DNA from: Verticillium longisporum
Taxonomy: Eukaryota > Ascomycota > Sordariomycetes > Glomerellales > Plectosphaerellaceae
DNA: 64,000 bases
Direction of reading: 5' to 3'
Assembly: GCA_019188255.1 (NCBI GenBank)
Contig: JAETXT010000001.1
Span: forward strand, 1,364,001-1,428,000
Of the stretch, positions 11,172 to 21,872 are shown piece by piece. The notes below the pieces were generated by a model. That model saw nothing but the letters and a program-made list of their open reading frames with translations, was not told the DNA's origin and ran no database searches. Made by a program: the position numbers and the translations under genes. Position 1 is the stretch's first letter; every line of letters starts with the position of its first letter.

Positions 11172-13216
11172 CTACCCGCTCCACGCAGGCTGCACGACGA
11201 CAAAGTCCTTCACGACGGCCGTCCCGTCCGCCAGCGCCGCAATCTGCGCATCTGTACACTGGCCCCGAACGATGGGCGTGCTGGCGGTGTAGCAGAATAC
11301 GGGCGCCTTGGGGGGCAGCGGCGTGCGCGTGCCCCGAATGTCCTTTGGCCCGCTCGTTGCGTACTTGGCCCCGTTGCCAATGGCCTTCTTGCCGGTCGCG
11401 ACATCCTTGCCCTCGATGGCGCGCTCGTAGATGGCGTAGGCGGTCGCGGGTTGGTAGTACGGGATCTCGTGCCCGGCGTTGGTGACAATGGAGAAGCTGA
11501 GGCGGCCGGCCTGGCGGACGTGGCCTGCCTTGCCGGCGGGGACGCCGGGGACGGAGAGCGGGGCGTAGCCGGCGGCGGCAAAGCGGGCGCGGTTGCGGTG
11601 GGCGAGCGCGAGGGCTACTACCTCGCCGCCGATCCAGTTTGCGCGCCAGTCACGGTCACCGTGGATGAGGTGGACGGGTATGTCGGCGGCGAGGAGGCGC
11701 TCGACGTGAGGCGCGAACGACAGGAGAAAGTCGCCCGTGGCGAAAAAGGGGTATTGGATGCTCGGTGAGAATGCGGTATAGTTCACGGGCACGCCGAGGC
11801 GGGACTGCGTGTTTTGGCGGTTAAGGAAGCCAAAAGCATAGGGAGGAGGGAACTGGGCGGCTGCTGGCTGGGTGATGTCGAAGGAATCGCGCTGGGGAGC
11901 GTTGTCAGCTTGGCCATCGTTCTTGGGAAAGTGGTTGAGAGGAAACAGATGGCAACTCACGCCTGTGGCCTCATATCGACTCTCGATCAGTTGATAGCAC
12001 GAAAAGAAGGCATTATTGCAGACTGGGTAGACTTCGGGAGCGTTCCCCCAGCCTTCGGGATCGAGCCTGTTGGTGATGTTGCGACAGTCATCGATCAGAT
12101 CGAAGCAGCCACCAGGAGCCTCGGCCTGCTCGACCAGGTCGTCCACGGTAGCTGGATCAAAGATCTCGATGCCATAGGTATTGTTCAAGGCGAATTCTAG
12201 GTCAGCAAATTGACCGACAATGTCGATGAAAGGGGCAATAATGCCGACGGTGGCGATGCGGATAGACTTGGCGCGAGAGCAAATGCGTGGATTGGGCGGC
12301 AGCCTGCCGGTCGTCGCAAGTTTGGACTGCGCTTCAAAGTAGGTCGCAATGGCAGGCACGTAGTGACCACCGCTAGGAACTGGTTAGTTGTGTGCGTTGG
12401 CGATGTAATTGAAGCAGGTTTGGCCACCGCAAGATGAGGGGGGGAAAGGGGGCGTGCACGTACTATGATTGTGACCAGAGGTTGATACTGGGCCGGACAA
12501 AGTCTTTCAGTTTTTTCTCTTCCTGCCAGACCTGCATGAAGTCCCACAGAACCCGCGCAATACTCTGCGTGGTGTTCAGCGTCTGGCTTGGGTCCTGGGT
12601 CGAGAAACTGCCATTGAAAAGAACAGTCTCATAATCAGGAACCGAAGTGCCTTCAGGATACACGAATCCACCGAGCAGACCCACGGGGCCGGGCGTGACG
12701 TTGTATTACCTGAATCCCGCTGCCCCGGCTGGTCGATGTACAGCAATTTAGCCTTGTTATTCCATGAGTCGGCGTTGAGCTTCGTTGTCTTCGAGTCGGG
12801 CTGCACACGGCAGGGGCCGTTGCTACCGAGAGCCTGATCGGTCGAGGGGGAGCCGGGCCCGCCATTGATCCAGACAGTCAAGGGGTCGGACTTGGGCCGG
12901 CTGCGTGATTCAAAGAGCCAAAAGAAGATATTCTGCTCGAAGGGGTAGTTTGTACTAGGTGGAAGCGTGACGTATCCGCTGTACGACTTGACTCCGGGTG
13001 TCGTCTCACAAAAGTTGGAGACCTAGAATGCGTTAGGCACGGTGTTCAGGTCGAGTGAGGGGGAGTTCAATAGCAGACCTGTTTGACGGACACCCGGGGC
13101 TTTGGGCCAGAGGAGCAAGATTTATCGTCGTTTTTACCGTTCGTAGCAGGAGCTGCGGCGACGCCAGTGATGCTCAAGAGGGCACTGATACCCTTGAGCA
13201 CGAAGCTGGTTTTCAT
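11172..13216 (-). CDS. Serine carboxypeptidase, S10 family, secreted; reading frame broken
   Basis: Releases C-terminal amino acids from peptides, typically extracellular or vacuolar in acid conditions. The ATG at 13216 opens a signal peptide ([20 protein letters not shown]). Exons: 13079-13216, 12464-13022, 11961-12372 and 11172-11891. The S10 landmarks are the oxyanion motif WINGGPGS, the nucleophile motif QSYGGHYVPA (Gln where Glu is usual; split by the intron 12373-12463), [13 protein letters not shown] with the Asp, and [13 protein letters not shown] with the His. Between LLYIDQP and NVTPGPVG (about 12695-12730) the frame fails and no GT-AG intron repairs it. At least two indels are needed there, so this may be true decay or poor sequence. 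The intron at 11892-11960 is 69 bp and in frame, so it can be mistaken for exon. Confidence 0.82.
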
Positions 13217-13897
13217 GTTGGGCTTCTGGGTAAAAGCAACGTCTTTGCCGAGTCACTTTTGCTGAAGTTCAGCAACACTGTTGGAGAAGATGTGTGTTGG
13301 TGGCAGTCGATGATACTGGAGAAATAGTGATGAAAGTGTTGGATCGCGACGTCAAGTCGGAGGTGTGAATCTTGATAGTGGCGCCTGATGCTGGTGCTCG
13401 AGATGAATTGTGACAACGAGAGGGTCATGGGCTCTTTTTAAGTTAAAGTAAGGATCTTATTGAGGCTCATGGATATTGCCAAGGCATGGGCAGCAGAGCT
13501 TGATGAGCGGTCACTCCGGTGATCAAGCCACTTGCGGCCAGGGTCCAAAAGATGGTGTTGAGGGCCTGAATGGCAAATCTGGGATAGACACCTAGCCGAG
13601 AATGACCTTACTGGATACGCAGCATCCAACCACCAGGCAAAACGGTGGCTCACATGGAAAGATGCGAGACATGTAGTCCTCTTTGGTCTGTCAGGGAGAA
13701 CTGCTGGTGGTGTGTGGAAGAAGAGAACGATGGAATGCGACTGCCAACGCTGCGACGACGCATGGCGACGCCTTCCAGATGTGGTTCTGAATAATATTCT
13801 AGCGGCGTGTCGAGGTCTAGGCGTGTCGAGGGAATCGCATCAAGGGCCGGTAGAGTGAATATGGCCTAGACCTGATGCTGGGCGATTTGCCATCTAT

Positions 13898-13943
13898 ACC
13901 TACCTACCTTACCTACCTACCTTACCTACCTACCTTACCTACC
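13898..13943. repeat. 13-bp tandem array, unit ACCTACCTACCTT, 3.5 copies
   Basis: Three perfect units plus seven bases of a fourth, read directly. It is followed within 60 bp by further TAGG/GGTA elements. It lies in non-coding DNA between the carboxypeptidase promoter and the tRNA gene. Confidence 0.9.
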
Positions 13944-14121
13944 AAGGTATCTTAGCTGCCTGGGTAAGATAGGCAGGCACCTCAGGGAGGCACGTCCAGA
14001 TGCGGTGGGCGATGATGTTTCTGAGTGAGAGAGAGGGAGGAAGGAAGAAAGGGGCCTCTTTGAATACCACACGGACCAGTGCAAATCATTTGGCGTTACT
14101 GAGTACCTTAGGGTACTTACC

Positions 14122-14163
14122 TACCTACCTTACCTTAGGTACCTTACCTAGGTAAGGTAGGTA
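14122..14163. repeat. Inverted repeat with perfect 13-bp arms of the ACCT/TAGG family
   Basis: The left arm TACCTACCTTACC (14122-14134) and the right arm GGTAAGGTAGGTA (14151-14163) are exact reverse complements around a 16-base centre that is itself made of TTAGGTACC and CCTA pieces. It could fold as a hairpin. Confidence 0.9.
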
Positions 14164-15352
14164 GAAAGGTACCTAGATAGGTAGCTTGCAGACTCTCTCT
14201 CTCACCAGCTAGAAGACTGCATCGCCCATACAAACACATGCGCGCTCCAGCCTCGGATCGAACCGAGCACATGAGCGGTGATGCCGACGAATCCCATGCT
14301 CCCGCCACGTCTTTTCCTTACCCAGCGGTTGCACCCGTTGGTGGCGGCTGCGAGTGAAGAGCCCCTCGGCGATAGGCTGCCGCCAACATGGTAGGGATCC
14401 CGGCGCCATCGTGGGCTTGGCGTGGTGTCGTGAACAAGAAGATATTCTAGATCAGGGGAGACATTGATCAGACGGTTCACCAACTGGCATGTTCCACACC
14501 ACCAGAACCAACACCAACCAGTTGATCAGTCTGGTTCGTTTGCGGTGGGTGGTACGCCATGCCCGAATGATGGGATGAACAGCTTGACGACACCTCCCAC
14601 ATCGATAGCTTCCATGCTAGCCATCCTCGCAGACACCATCGGCTGGGCGCTTGCTAGCTCGTCTTGTTGCATTTCGACAGTTCGTCCTCTATGCAGGGCC
14701 TACCTCTCCCCTCCTCGCGTTCAGATGTAAGACAGCGAACCCCTCCTCTCCGAGTACTGATAGAACTCATCACAAATCAGAAAGGACATACGTTTCTGGG
14801 TTTCGCTCCGGATCCGGGTCTGAATAAGGCCTCATAAGCCCCACGTGCCGACCTTTGTTCATCTCTATCAAGCCCTGGAACATGCGTGTTGTGTCGAGAC
14901 TCTAGATTGTCGCTGAACGTCTTACCGATGCGTTTCTTCGCATCACACGCATTACAGAGCCCCATCCCTTGCATTGGTAAACCTATCGCGCTGGACGTCG
15001 GCGAGCCGCCACATCGGTTGCTATCAAGCCCGGCGTTCTGGAAGCACAGATGGAAACATGGAATCACTGACCCCCAAGGGCTGAGCGCCGAGAGGGGTCG
15101 GTGTCTGAGGCACGCTCCATGTTTGTCCTCCTACCCTAACTGCCTGCCCCTTTCAGAACGCTCGAAATGCCTCTGTCGGACTAACTGTTATGAGAGCGAT
15201 GGGGATATCATGACATAAGACGTTGGGTTTGGGTGGATCAATGGCTAAAGCCGGCGCTCATTTCCACAGACCACAGATCCACCACCACATCTCTGCGTGA
15301 TTTGCCGCCGCCAACATGTACCCATGACACACCCTGCTCTCCAACAACAAAC

Positions 15353-15445
15353 GGGCGTGTGGTCTAGGGGTATGACATCTGCTTAGCATTGATCTGATCA
15401 ATACTAAACTGCTGAAGGTCCCGGGTTCAATTCCCGGCGTGTCCA
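15353..15445 (+). tRNA. tRNA-Ala (anticodon AGC) with a 21-nt intron
   Basis: The acceptor halves GGGCGTG and CGTGTCC pair throughout if G-U wobbles are allowed, and include the G3-U70 pair that marks alanine tRNA; the discriminator is A. The D-arm GTC/GAC, the T-arm CCGGG-TTCAATT-CCCGG and a five-base variable loop fit. The anticodon stem TCTGC/GCTGA has one T-T mismatch (29-41), and the loop TTAGCA(T) gives AGC at 15385-15387. The canonical intron position after base 37 holds 15389-15409, which contains the self-complementary TTGATCTGATCAA. TTTT follows at about 15449 as a Pol III terminator. The wobble-rich acceptor stem and the mismatch leave a small chance that it is a degenerate copy. 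Confidence 0.8.
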
Positions 15446-15854
15446 CTTCTTTTGCCTTTTGCACTTCCTGATCTTGATTGTGCTGGGCTGAGGACGCTTA
15501 TTTTTTTTTCCCCCATGGTGCAGGGTTTTCCCACATGTCTTGTTCGCTTCTCATTTTGTGACCGCCAATCACCCATCTGCGGCAGAGACAGGGGTGCGCT
15601 CGCGCTGACAAGCCGGGTGGCACGACGTCCGCCTTGTGGCCCGTACAAGTACAAAATGTGCCTGCCATTCGAGGTCTGATCAAGCAGATGAGACCTGGTC
15701 GACAGTCATGTTCAGATGGCACATCACAAGCATTTGGTCATGTAGGGAAAACATCATTATTGTATCACCGTGTCATCCCATCATCAACTACGAACAATTA
15801 CGCAGGCAAGCCCTGTCAGAAACACGCTCAGTAAACAATAGGACCGTCCGTCGC
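15446..15854. other. Spacer between tRNA-Ala and the GH3 gene 3' end
   Basis: About 400 bp with the tRNA terminator T-run at its start. No gene seen. Confidence 0.5.
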
Positions 15855-18834
15855 TTACACGGGGCTCTGAAGTCCGCTCTCGCACCTGCCCGTGTCCGTG
15901 TAGCAAGCAGTAAACAGCCTATCACTGGCATCGCCGATCCAGATCTTGTACCGCCCGCCCGGCGACGGGACGATCCAGTTCTGGCTCACGACATCCCAGA
16001 TGCTGAGGTCCTTCCTCGTCAGCGCCAGCGTGACAACCTGACTGCCGCCCGGCGCCAGCCTCGACGTCTTCTCAAAGTCGCGCAGCTGCACAATCGGCGT
16101 CTCCGGGCCGCCGTCGGGGAACTGGACGTACGCCTGCACGCTGGCACGGCCTGTGTGCGTCGCGCCCGTGTTGCGCACCGTCACCGACACGCGGAACGCG
16201 ACGTCAAACAGCCGGGGGTTGCCGCCCGAGGCGCCGCTGGCTGGGACCGCGGATGGCTGCACCGTTGTGTAGCCGGGCGGGTACGGGTACTTCTTGCCGT
16301 CTTCACGGTCGCGGACGGCCTGCTTGGCCTCGCCTTCGGTGCACCACGAGTAGAGGTAACGGAAAATCTTGCTGAACCCGGCGGGCACAACGCCCTGCTG
16401 CCAGGGGTGGATGGCTTGGTTGAAGTTGAGGACGGGGGCTCGCGACGGGGGCGCGGGTGGGGTACGTGACAGCTGTGTCACGGCGCTGATGGAGGGGTTC
16501 GTGAAGTTGAAGCTTGTGTAGGACAGGCCGTGTCCGAAAGCGAAGCGGGGCTTGATGCCGTTCTTGTTCAGATAACGGTAGTCGATGTAAAGACCCTCGG
16601 AGAAGGTATCCTGCGGCTGTCCGGTCGAACCGCCCGTGAGCTTGGTGACACTCTCGGGAAGATCCTTCTCGCGACGCGTGATGCTGTAGGGAAGGTGACC
16701 CGAAGGCGAAACATTGCCAAAGAGGACGTTGGTGAGCGACTCGCCAGCTTCTTGTCCAGGAAGGTGCTGGAAGAGCACGGATTTGACGCTGGGCAGGTCA
16801 ATCCACTCTTCAACGAGAATGGGGCCGACAGTCTGAACAACGACGATGACGTTGCTGTAAGCCGCGGCAACGTCCTTCACGAGACGGTCGCCGTTGTGCC
16901 AAGCTCGAAGCCCGGCGGAGTTGCGGTCACCGTTATTGCCTTCGACGGTAAAGGAGTTCTCGCCAGAGTCCGAAGTGATGAAGACGATGGCCACATCGTT
17001 CGCGTTGGGCGTTGGCACCCGCGGGAAGTTGTCTGTCGCAAAGTACTCGACGTTGCCGGCACGCTTGCGCAGTGCGCCGATGGGATCGTCAATGTACATG
17101 TAGTCGACCACGCCTGACCCCCAACCCATGCCGAGGACACCCTTGTTGCAGCTGCGGAAGTCGCACGCATTGGGGCCATCGGGATTTGTCTGTGCAGCGG
17201 TGCCAAAGACCTTGATGGAACGAGATGTCGCGATCGGAAGAAGACTGCCATTGTTCTTCAGCAGGGTGATGGCATCTTGAGCAACCACTCGTGCGACGAG
17301 GTCGTAGTCCGCTTGGGGTTGCACAAACTCAGTGATAACACCTCGGGGCGAGAAGGACCAGGCGGACTGGTAGAGATCACCCACAGCGTCGTGGGACACC
17401 AGATGAAAGTTGACCTTGGGGAAGCCCTTGTCTTGTCCGAACTTGATCCATGTCGCGACAATGCGCGTGGTCATGTCGTTTAGACGATCCATGGGGACCG
17501 AGCCGTTCAGGACGGAGCGGGTCAGGTCGTACATCCAGTAGCTGTAACCGAACAGGGGCACTTGGGTATCTCCGGGCATGGCCATATCGAGGCCCGCAAT
17601 TGCTGTTCCATGTTAGTCGGCGAGCAGCATGCCTAGGCGGGACATGATTTACCAGCGTCGACACCAGACATTTGCGAAAACCAATCGCTCATGACGAACC
17701 CCTGAAAGCCCAGCTCATTCTTCAGAACGCCATTGATCATCTGGCTGTTGTGCACGCTTGCAGAACCATTGACCTGTCAATACCGTTAGTAGCCTGCCAC
17801 CGTCGCATTACCGAAGAAGCATCAACTAACCGCGTTGTAGGCTGTCATGACGGCGCCAGAGCCCGCACGAATGCCCTCGGCGAATGGCCAAAGGTAGATC
17901 TCATGCAAGGTTCGGTCGTCTATCCTTGTCAGATTTGATGACGTGCCGGCACGTCGACGCCGATCACTTACCAATATTCGCGCTCAGACCCTGCTGCAGA
18001 GGGTTATACATTCGGTACCTGAAATTGTCAGTAAAAAAAAAAAGAAAAAAAAAGCAAGCAACAAAAAAGAACCGTCATGGTTGAGACTGACATTTCCTGC
18101 TCGTTTCCGATCAGATGCTTGATCGTAGCGATGACGCCTTGCTCCTGAACACCTTTGATCGACAGGGCGCCAGCCTTGGCCTGAAGCACAGGGTCCGAGC
18201 CGAAGCCCTCCCAGTTACGACCACCTTTGGGCTTGCGGCCAAGGGGACCAACACTGGGCCCTAACCAGACGTTGACACCCTTGCCGCGAAACTCTTTCCC
18301 GAGGGCGACCGCACGACGGTAGATGAGGTCTTTGTCCCAAGTGGCGCCTGTGGTGATGCCAGGCGGGAACGCGGTGACATTATCAACTTGGTTGACGCCA
18401 GTGGCTCCATCACCCAGGCAGAGTTGAGGGAACCCAACGCGAGGGGCGCTGCCAGTGTTGCCGACACAACGTCTACTTCAATATCAGTATCACAGAGTAT
18501 TGCCCGTCTTGGGATGGCTGAGTCACGTACCCTGGCCTCTGGTTAGCGGTTTTCTCTCAAGCAAGTAAGTCATAGTAGCAAACTGGCACGTACCCATCCA
18601 CCAACCACTGCCGGAAGTAATGTTGGTCTTTTCGGCCAAAGTCATCTGGTCAACGATGGCTTTGGCGCGCCCATAGCTGTCTACCCAGTCACGGTCCCAA
18701 CCACCATGTGGTGTAGGGTAGACTGATTTGGCAACGAAACCATCCGGGACTCGTTGTCTTGGGCTGATGATACTGGCTGTGCTCTGGGAAAGAACTGCAC
18801 CGAGGAGCAGAAGATTCAGAGGGGAGGGTGCCAT
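15855..18834 (-). CDS. Beta-glucosidase, glycoside hydrolase family 3, secreted
   Basis: Removes terminal beta-D-glucose from cellobiose and related glucosides. The ATG at 18834 starts a signal peptide ([20 protein letters not shown]). The GH3 N-domain follows: [60 protein letters not shown], and [19 protein letters not shown] with the Asp nucleophile in MSDW. The C-domain and a fibronectin-III-like tail end at CESGLQSPV. The large 3' exon runs from about 17601 to 15855, and an internal exon lies at about 18092-18472. One intron (about 18010-18090) carries poly-A-rich sequence. The join between exon 1 (18594-18834) and CVGNTG (18472) is unresolved. A six-base microexon near 18535 fits the splice sites but not the frame, so a lost base is possible. 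Confidence 0.92.
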
Positions 18835-21800
18835 GTTCACGAATGCAAGGCGGAGATGCTTCACGCTTTTTGGCTCTGTACCAGTGAGACCAGATGAACC
18901 GGTCTTCCGCCGTACCAGAGATGGGACAACTCGGGACACCCTCAAGACTCTGCGGCTTACAATGTGCATACTTATAGTTTGAACCAATGCCTAGACAAGC
19001 ATGCCAGCATTAAAGTTTCTGGCCCTGCATTCCTACGGTGGCTCACATGAGCCCCGAACGTGCAGATCGCCAGGCTCACATGGCGCAATATCTATCAAGA
19101 AAAAGGTTGACATCCCAGCTAAGAATGGTACGTTCCTGACTTGGCATCCTTGACTTCTGGTCCCACGATTTGACAGATCAACTTGTGAGGTTGCACCAAT
19201 TCAGGGGCCGAGCCACTGGCAGGTGGTCGAAAAAGACTGCGGGGTGGCTCGCCTGTGGTATACTAGACCGCATATATCGATCGATCTGCTGTATCAATTC
19301 GGCCCTTTGGTCAAGCGAGCCAGTTGAGCAATCAGAATCAGTCGCTAGCCCCAGAGAAGAAAGTCGTTGCGGTGGGAAGGGTGCAACGGTGCGGTGGATG
19401 GAGCCGGAGACTGATAGATCTGGTGGATCACCGTGATGACGAGCAACGCTGTCAGTTGTGGTACTGTTCAGGCGAGCCGACTCGGCCGAGAGTGTAGCGA
19501 GACATCTGCACAGTAGCGGCAGCCGACAGACAATGCCCTTGTAGAAGAAGAAAGAAGACTCTGAGGAACTTGGCCGAGCCCGAAAATGACTGTTAGACCC
19601 CTCTCGAACGAAGCGCCTCGTGGATGTTGTCTTGGTTAGAGTCTCGTCGACGGTGAATCTGCTTTATCACAAGTCAAAAACCCAGACGATCGTGTCAACC
19701 GAGGCTCGAGTCGAAGGTTTGGTGTACGGGAATTGACTCCTATTGCTGGGTCAACACGTAGGCTCGCATTGAAGTCGTGGATCGAAGGCCCTCGTGATGT
19801 GACGATGCCCATTCTGGCAAGCCAAAGCCCACTGAGGCTAGCGCGCCCCCTTGTCTACCGGCCACTTTGGGCTGCCGCTGGGCCGGCACTGGTTGGCATC
19901 GGCAGACAAAAGGTGCAAAGGCTGGAGAGTTGGACAACGGTGCCGCTGTGCTGCTGTGCTGCTGAGATAGGGTTGCATTCCCGGGGCTCTCGGCTGCTGG
20001 CTTGATAAATTGGGTGGCATCGGCATCGTCATTTGAAAAGATGGCCGGGGAGGGGAGGGGAATAGCGTGAAGGGATGGATGGATGGGATGGTCCGCAGCA
20101 GCGCAGTGTCGTGTACCATGTACGCAGCGCTGTGAGTTATCCAACTTGGCTCAGGAGCTCAGCCGCTTTGGGGAGCGATATGAGCATATGAGCATATGAG
20201 CATATGAGCATATGAGCATATGAGCATATGAGCATGTGAACATGTGAGCATGATGAGCATGATGAGCTGGAACGTCCTGATGACTTTCATGGCAAATTGC
20301 ACTTCCAGCAGGTGGCCACACCCAGGCGGGGCAGGGGCAGCTGAGGTCGAGAGTCGAGATGAGAAGGGAGGCAGGAGGGGGTCGCATGATGACGATATTG
20401 ATGAAGGCACGACCCAGGCAGCCAGGAAGGAAAGACTTGGCAGGCAATACCCAGCTGTTGATGGTGGACTGTGGGGGACACATGGCGGTGGAGAGGGGAA
20501 GTACTTCGACTGCCAAAAACCCTCCGGCAGATACATCGTGTCCACCTACAAGACCCCATCACTCATTTCTCCCCTCAACAAACCTCAGCAACCCCGGTGG
20601 TGATCCCCGAGCATCGAGCAGCTTCAGCCGTGTCAAAGAACAAAAAGCCCTCATTTCCGGGCTCCTCACACGATCCAGCGCTGGGTTACCAGACTCCAGT
20701 CCGCACCGAAGTGTTGACTCGTCGTGGAACCGGTCGGAGGAACCCTCCCAAAACGATCCAAGTCGACCGCATCCTACTCTCAGCTCACGATGCCGACGCC
20801 ATCTTCCACCGCCTCTGTTCGGCGCAGCGCTTCCCGGGCACACACATCCAGTGACAGCTCCGGACTCCATACGAACCCAGCGTGCACCAATCGTCGGCCA
20901 ATCGCCAGCCACCCCGACACGCGCCCGCACTCTTCGTCCGCGTGCACACCTTCAAGTGCCGATCTTACCCCATCCCCCACCATCCCAGATCTCGCGATAT
21001 CCTTGGCCGCCTCGTCTCTTGTGCTCCTTCTGGCAGCCACGCCCGAAGCCTTGCTGGTTTGGGGAGCTGCTTCGCCAGAGACGAAGCCCGACGAGAACCC
21101 GCTTCTTCCTTCCCAACAAACGAACCTATGCCCCGTTCGCGCCCCGACCGGCTTGCGGGGGAAGCCAAAATTGATTTTTTTTCCCCTTCACACTCTCTTA
21201 CTTTGCGCTTCGCACCCCTTGCCTCTCAGCCAGTCGTATTGGCTGTCACTCTGTGGCCGGGGCGGAAGCTGGCCTGCGACGCTACCATGCGATCTTACTG
21301 GTCAATCGTCCAGGTGAACCTGTGGTGATGGGCGCAAGACGTTGCTACGTTCGGCGCCTCGCGAACGCCGTCTACCACCTTGGGTATTGCTACTGACCAA
21401 CGGAGCCTTGTCATGTGTGCTTTTCCCGCCGCGACAAGCCAATATCTCATTTCTGACCCATCCACGAAGCGCATCTCTGCTGCAGCCTCCGGATGTGCGG
21501 ATGCTGAGACATGTCGGAACTTCCCAACTGTCTTCTAGACCGTTCCCCTTTCCGCCCCCCCTTCTCCGTGCACACTGACGGGCCTTTCAAGGGATGGCCC
21601 TTGTCACCTCCTCTTCGAACAGGGAGCATGGTACCGGCGCCCAGGAACATGTTCATCCCGCGATGAACATGGCCTTCCCCAGATGATCCTCTATATGAAG
21701 GCTCTGCCGCGCCGGTCTTGTGGGATCAAATGCCCTTGTTACAGTCTCGCTTTCTCTTACACGGATTCCAGTTGCTCAAGGCGGTGCTCGAGATCTCGAC

Positions 21801-21872
21801 GGTTTCGATCAAAGCGCCTTGTTCGCTCGCTGAAGCTCTTCTTCCTTGTTGCTGTTGTGAAATTCAGTCAAC
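18835..21872. other. Long intergenic region, no supported gene
   Basis: A 3 kb divergent spacer between the GH3 enzyme and the lipase. It holds an 8-bp minisatellite at 20180-20235. A frame at about 20724-21317 encodes a Ser/Thr-rich stretch and a hydrophobic segment, but it has no recognised relative and overlaps open frames in two other phases, so I do not call it. Confidence 0.5.
20180..20235. repeat. 8-bp minisatellite, unit ATGAGCAT, about seven copies
   Basis: Perfect tandem copies followed to about 20266 by degenerate ones (GTGAACAT, GTGAGCAT, GATGAGCAT). Read directly. No spacers, so not CRISPR-like. The array contains repeated CATATG palindromes. Confidence 0.9.

Larger units (their letters stand above)
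13217..15352. other. Intergenic with ACCT-type repeats
   Basis: The promoter side of the carboxypeptidase, running to the tRNA. It holds the 13-bp tandem array at 13898-13943 and the inverted repeat at 14122-14163. No gene seen. Confidence 0.6.

Noticed and set aside
11892..11960. Extra 23 residues in the carboxypeptidase ([11 protein letters not shown]...)
   Set aside because: The segment is a 69-bp in-frame intron with a GTGAGT donor, CTGAC branch site and CCCCAG acceptor.
15258..15464. Antisense 68-codon frame with the string TPGIEPGTFS
   Set aside because: This is the usual mistranslation of a tRNA gene on the opposite strand.
20180..20266. CRISPR-like array
   Set aside because: Uniform 8-bp units with no spacers in a eukaryotic genome: a minisatellite.
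20359..21317. Overlapping plus-strand frames of 150-270 codons, one with a hydrophobic stretch
   Set aside because: Three phases are open together and none resembles a known protein; without transcripts I cannot support a gene.
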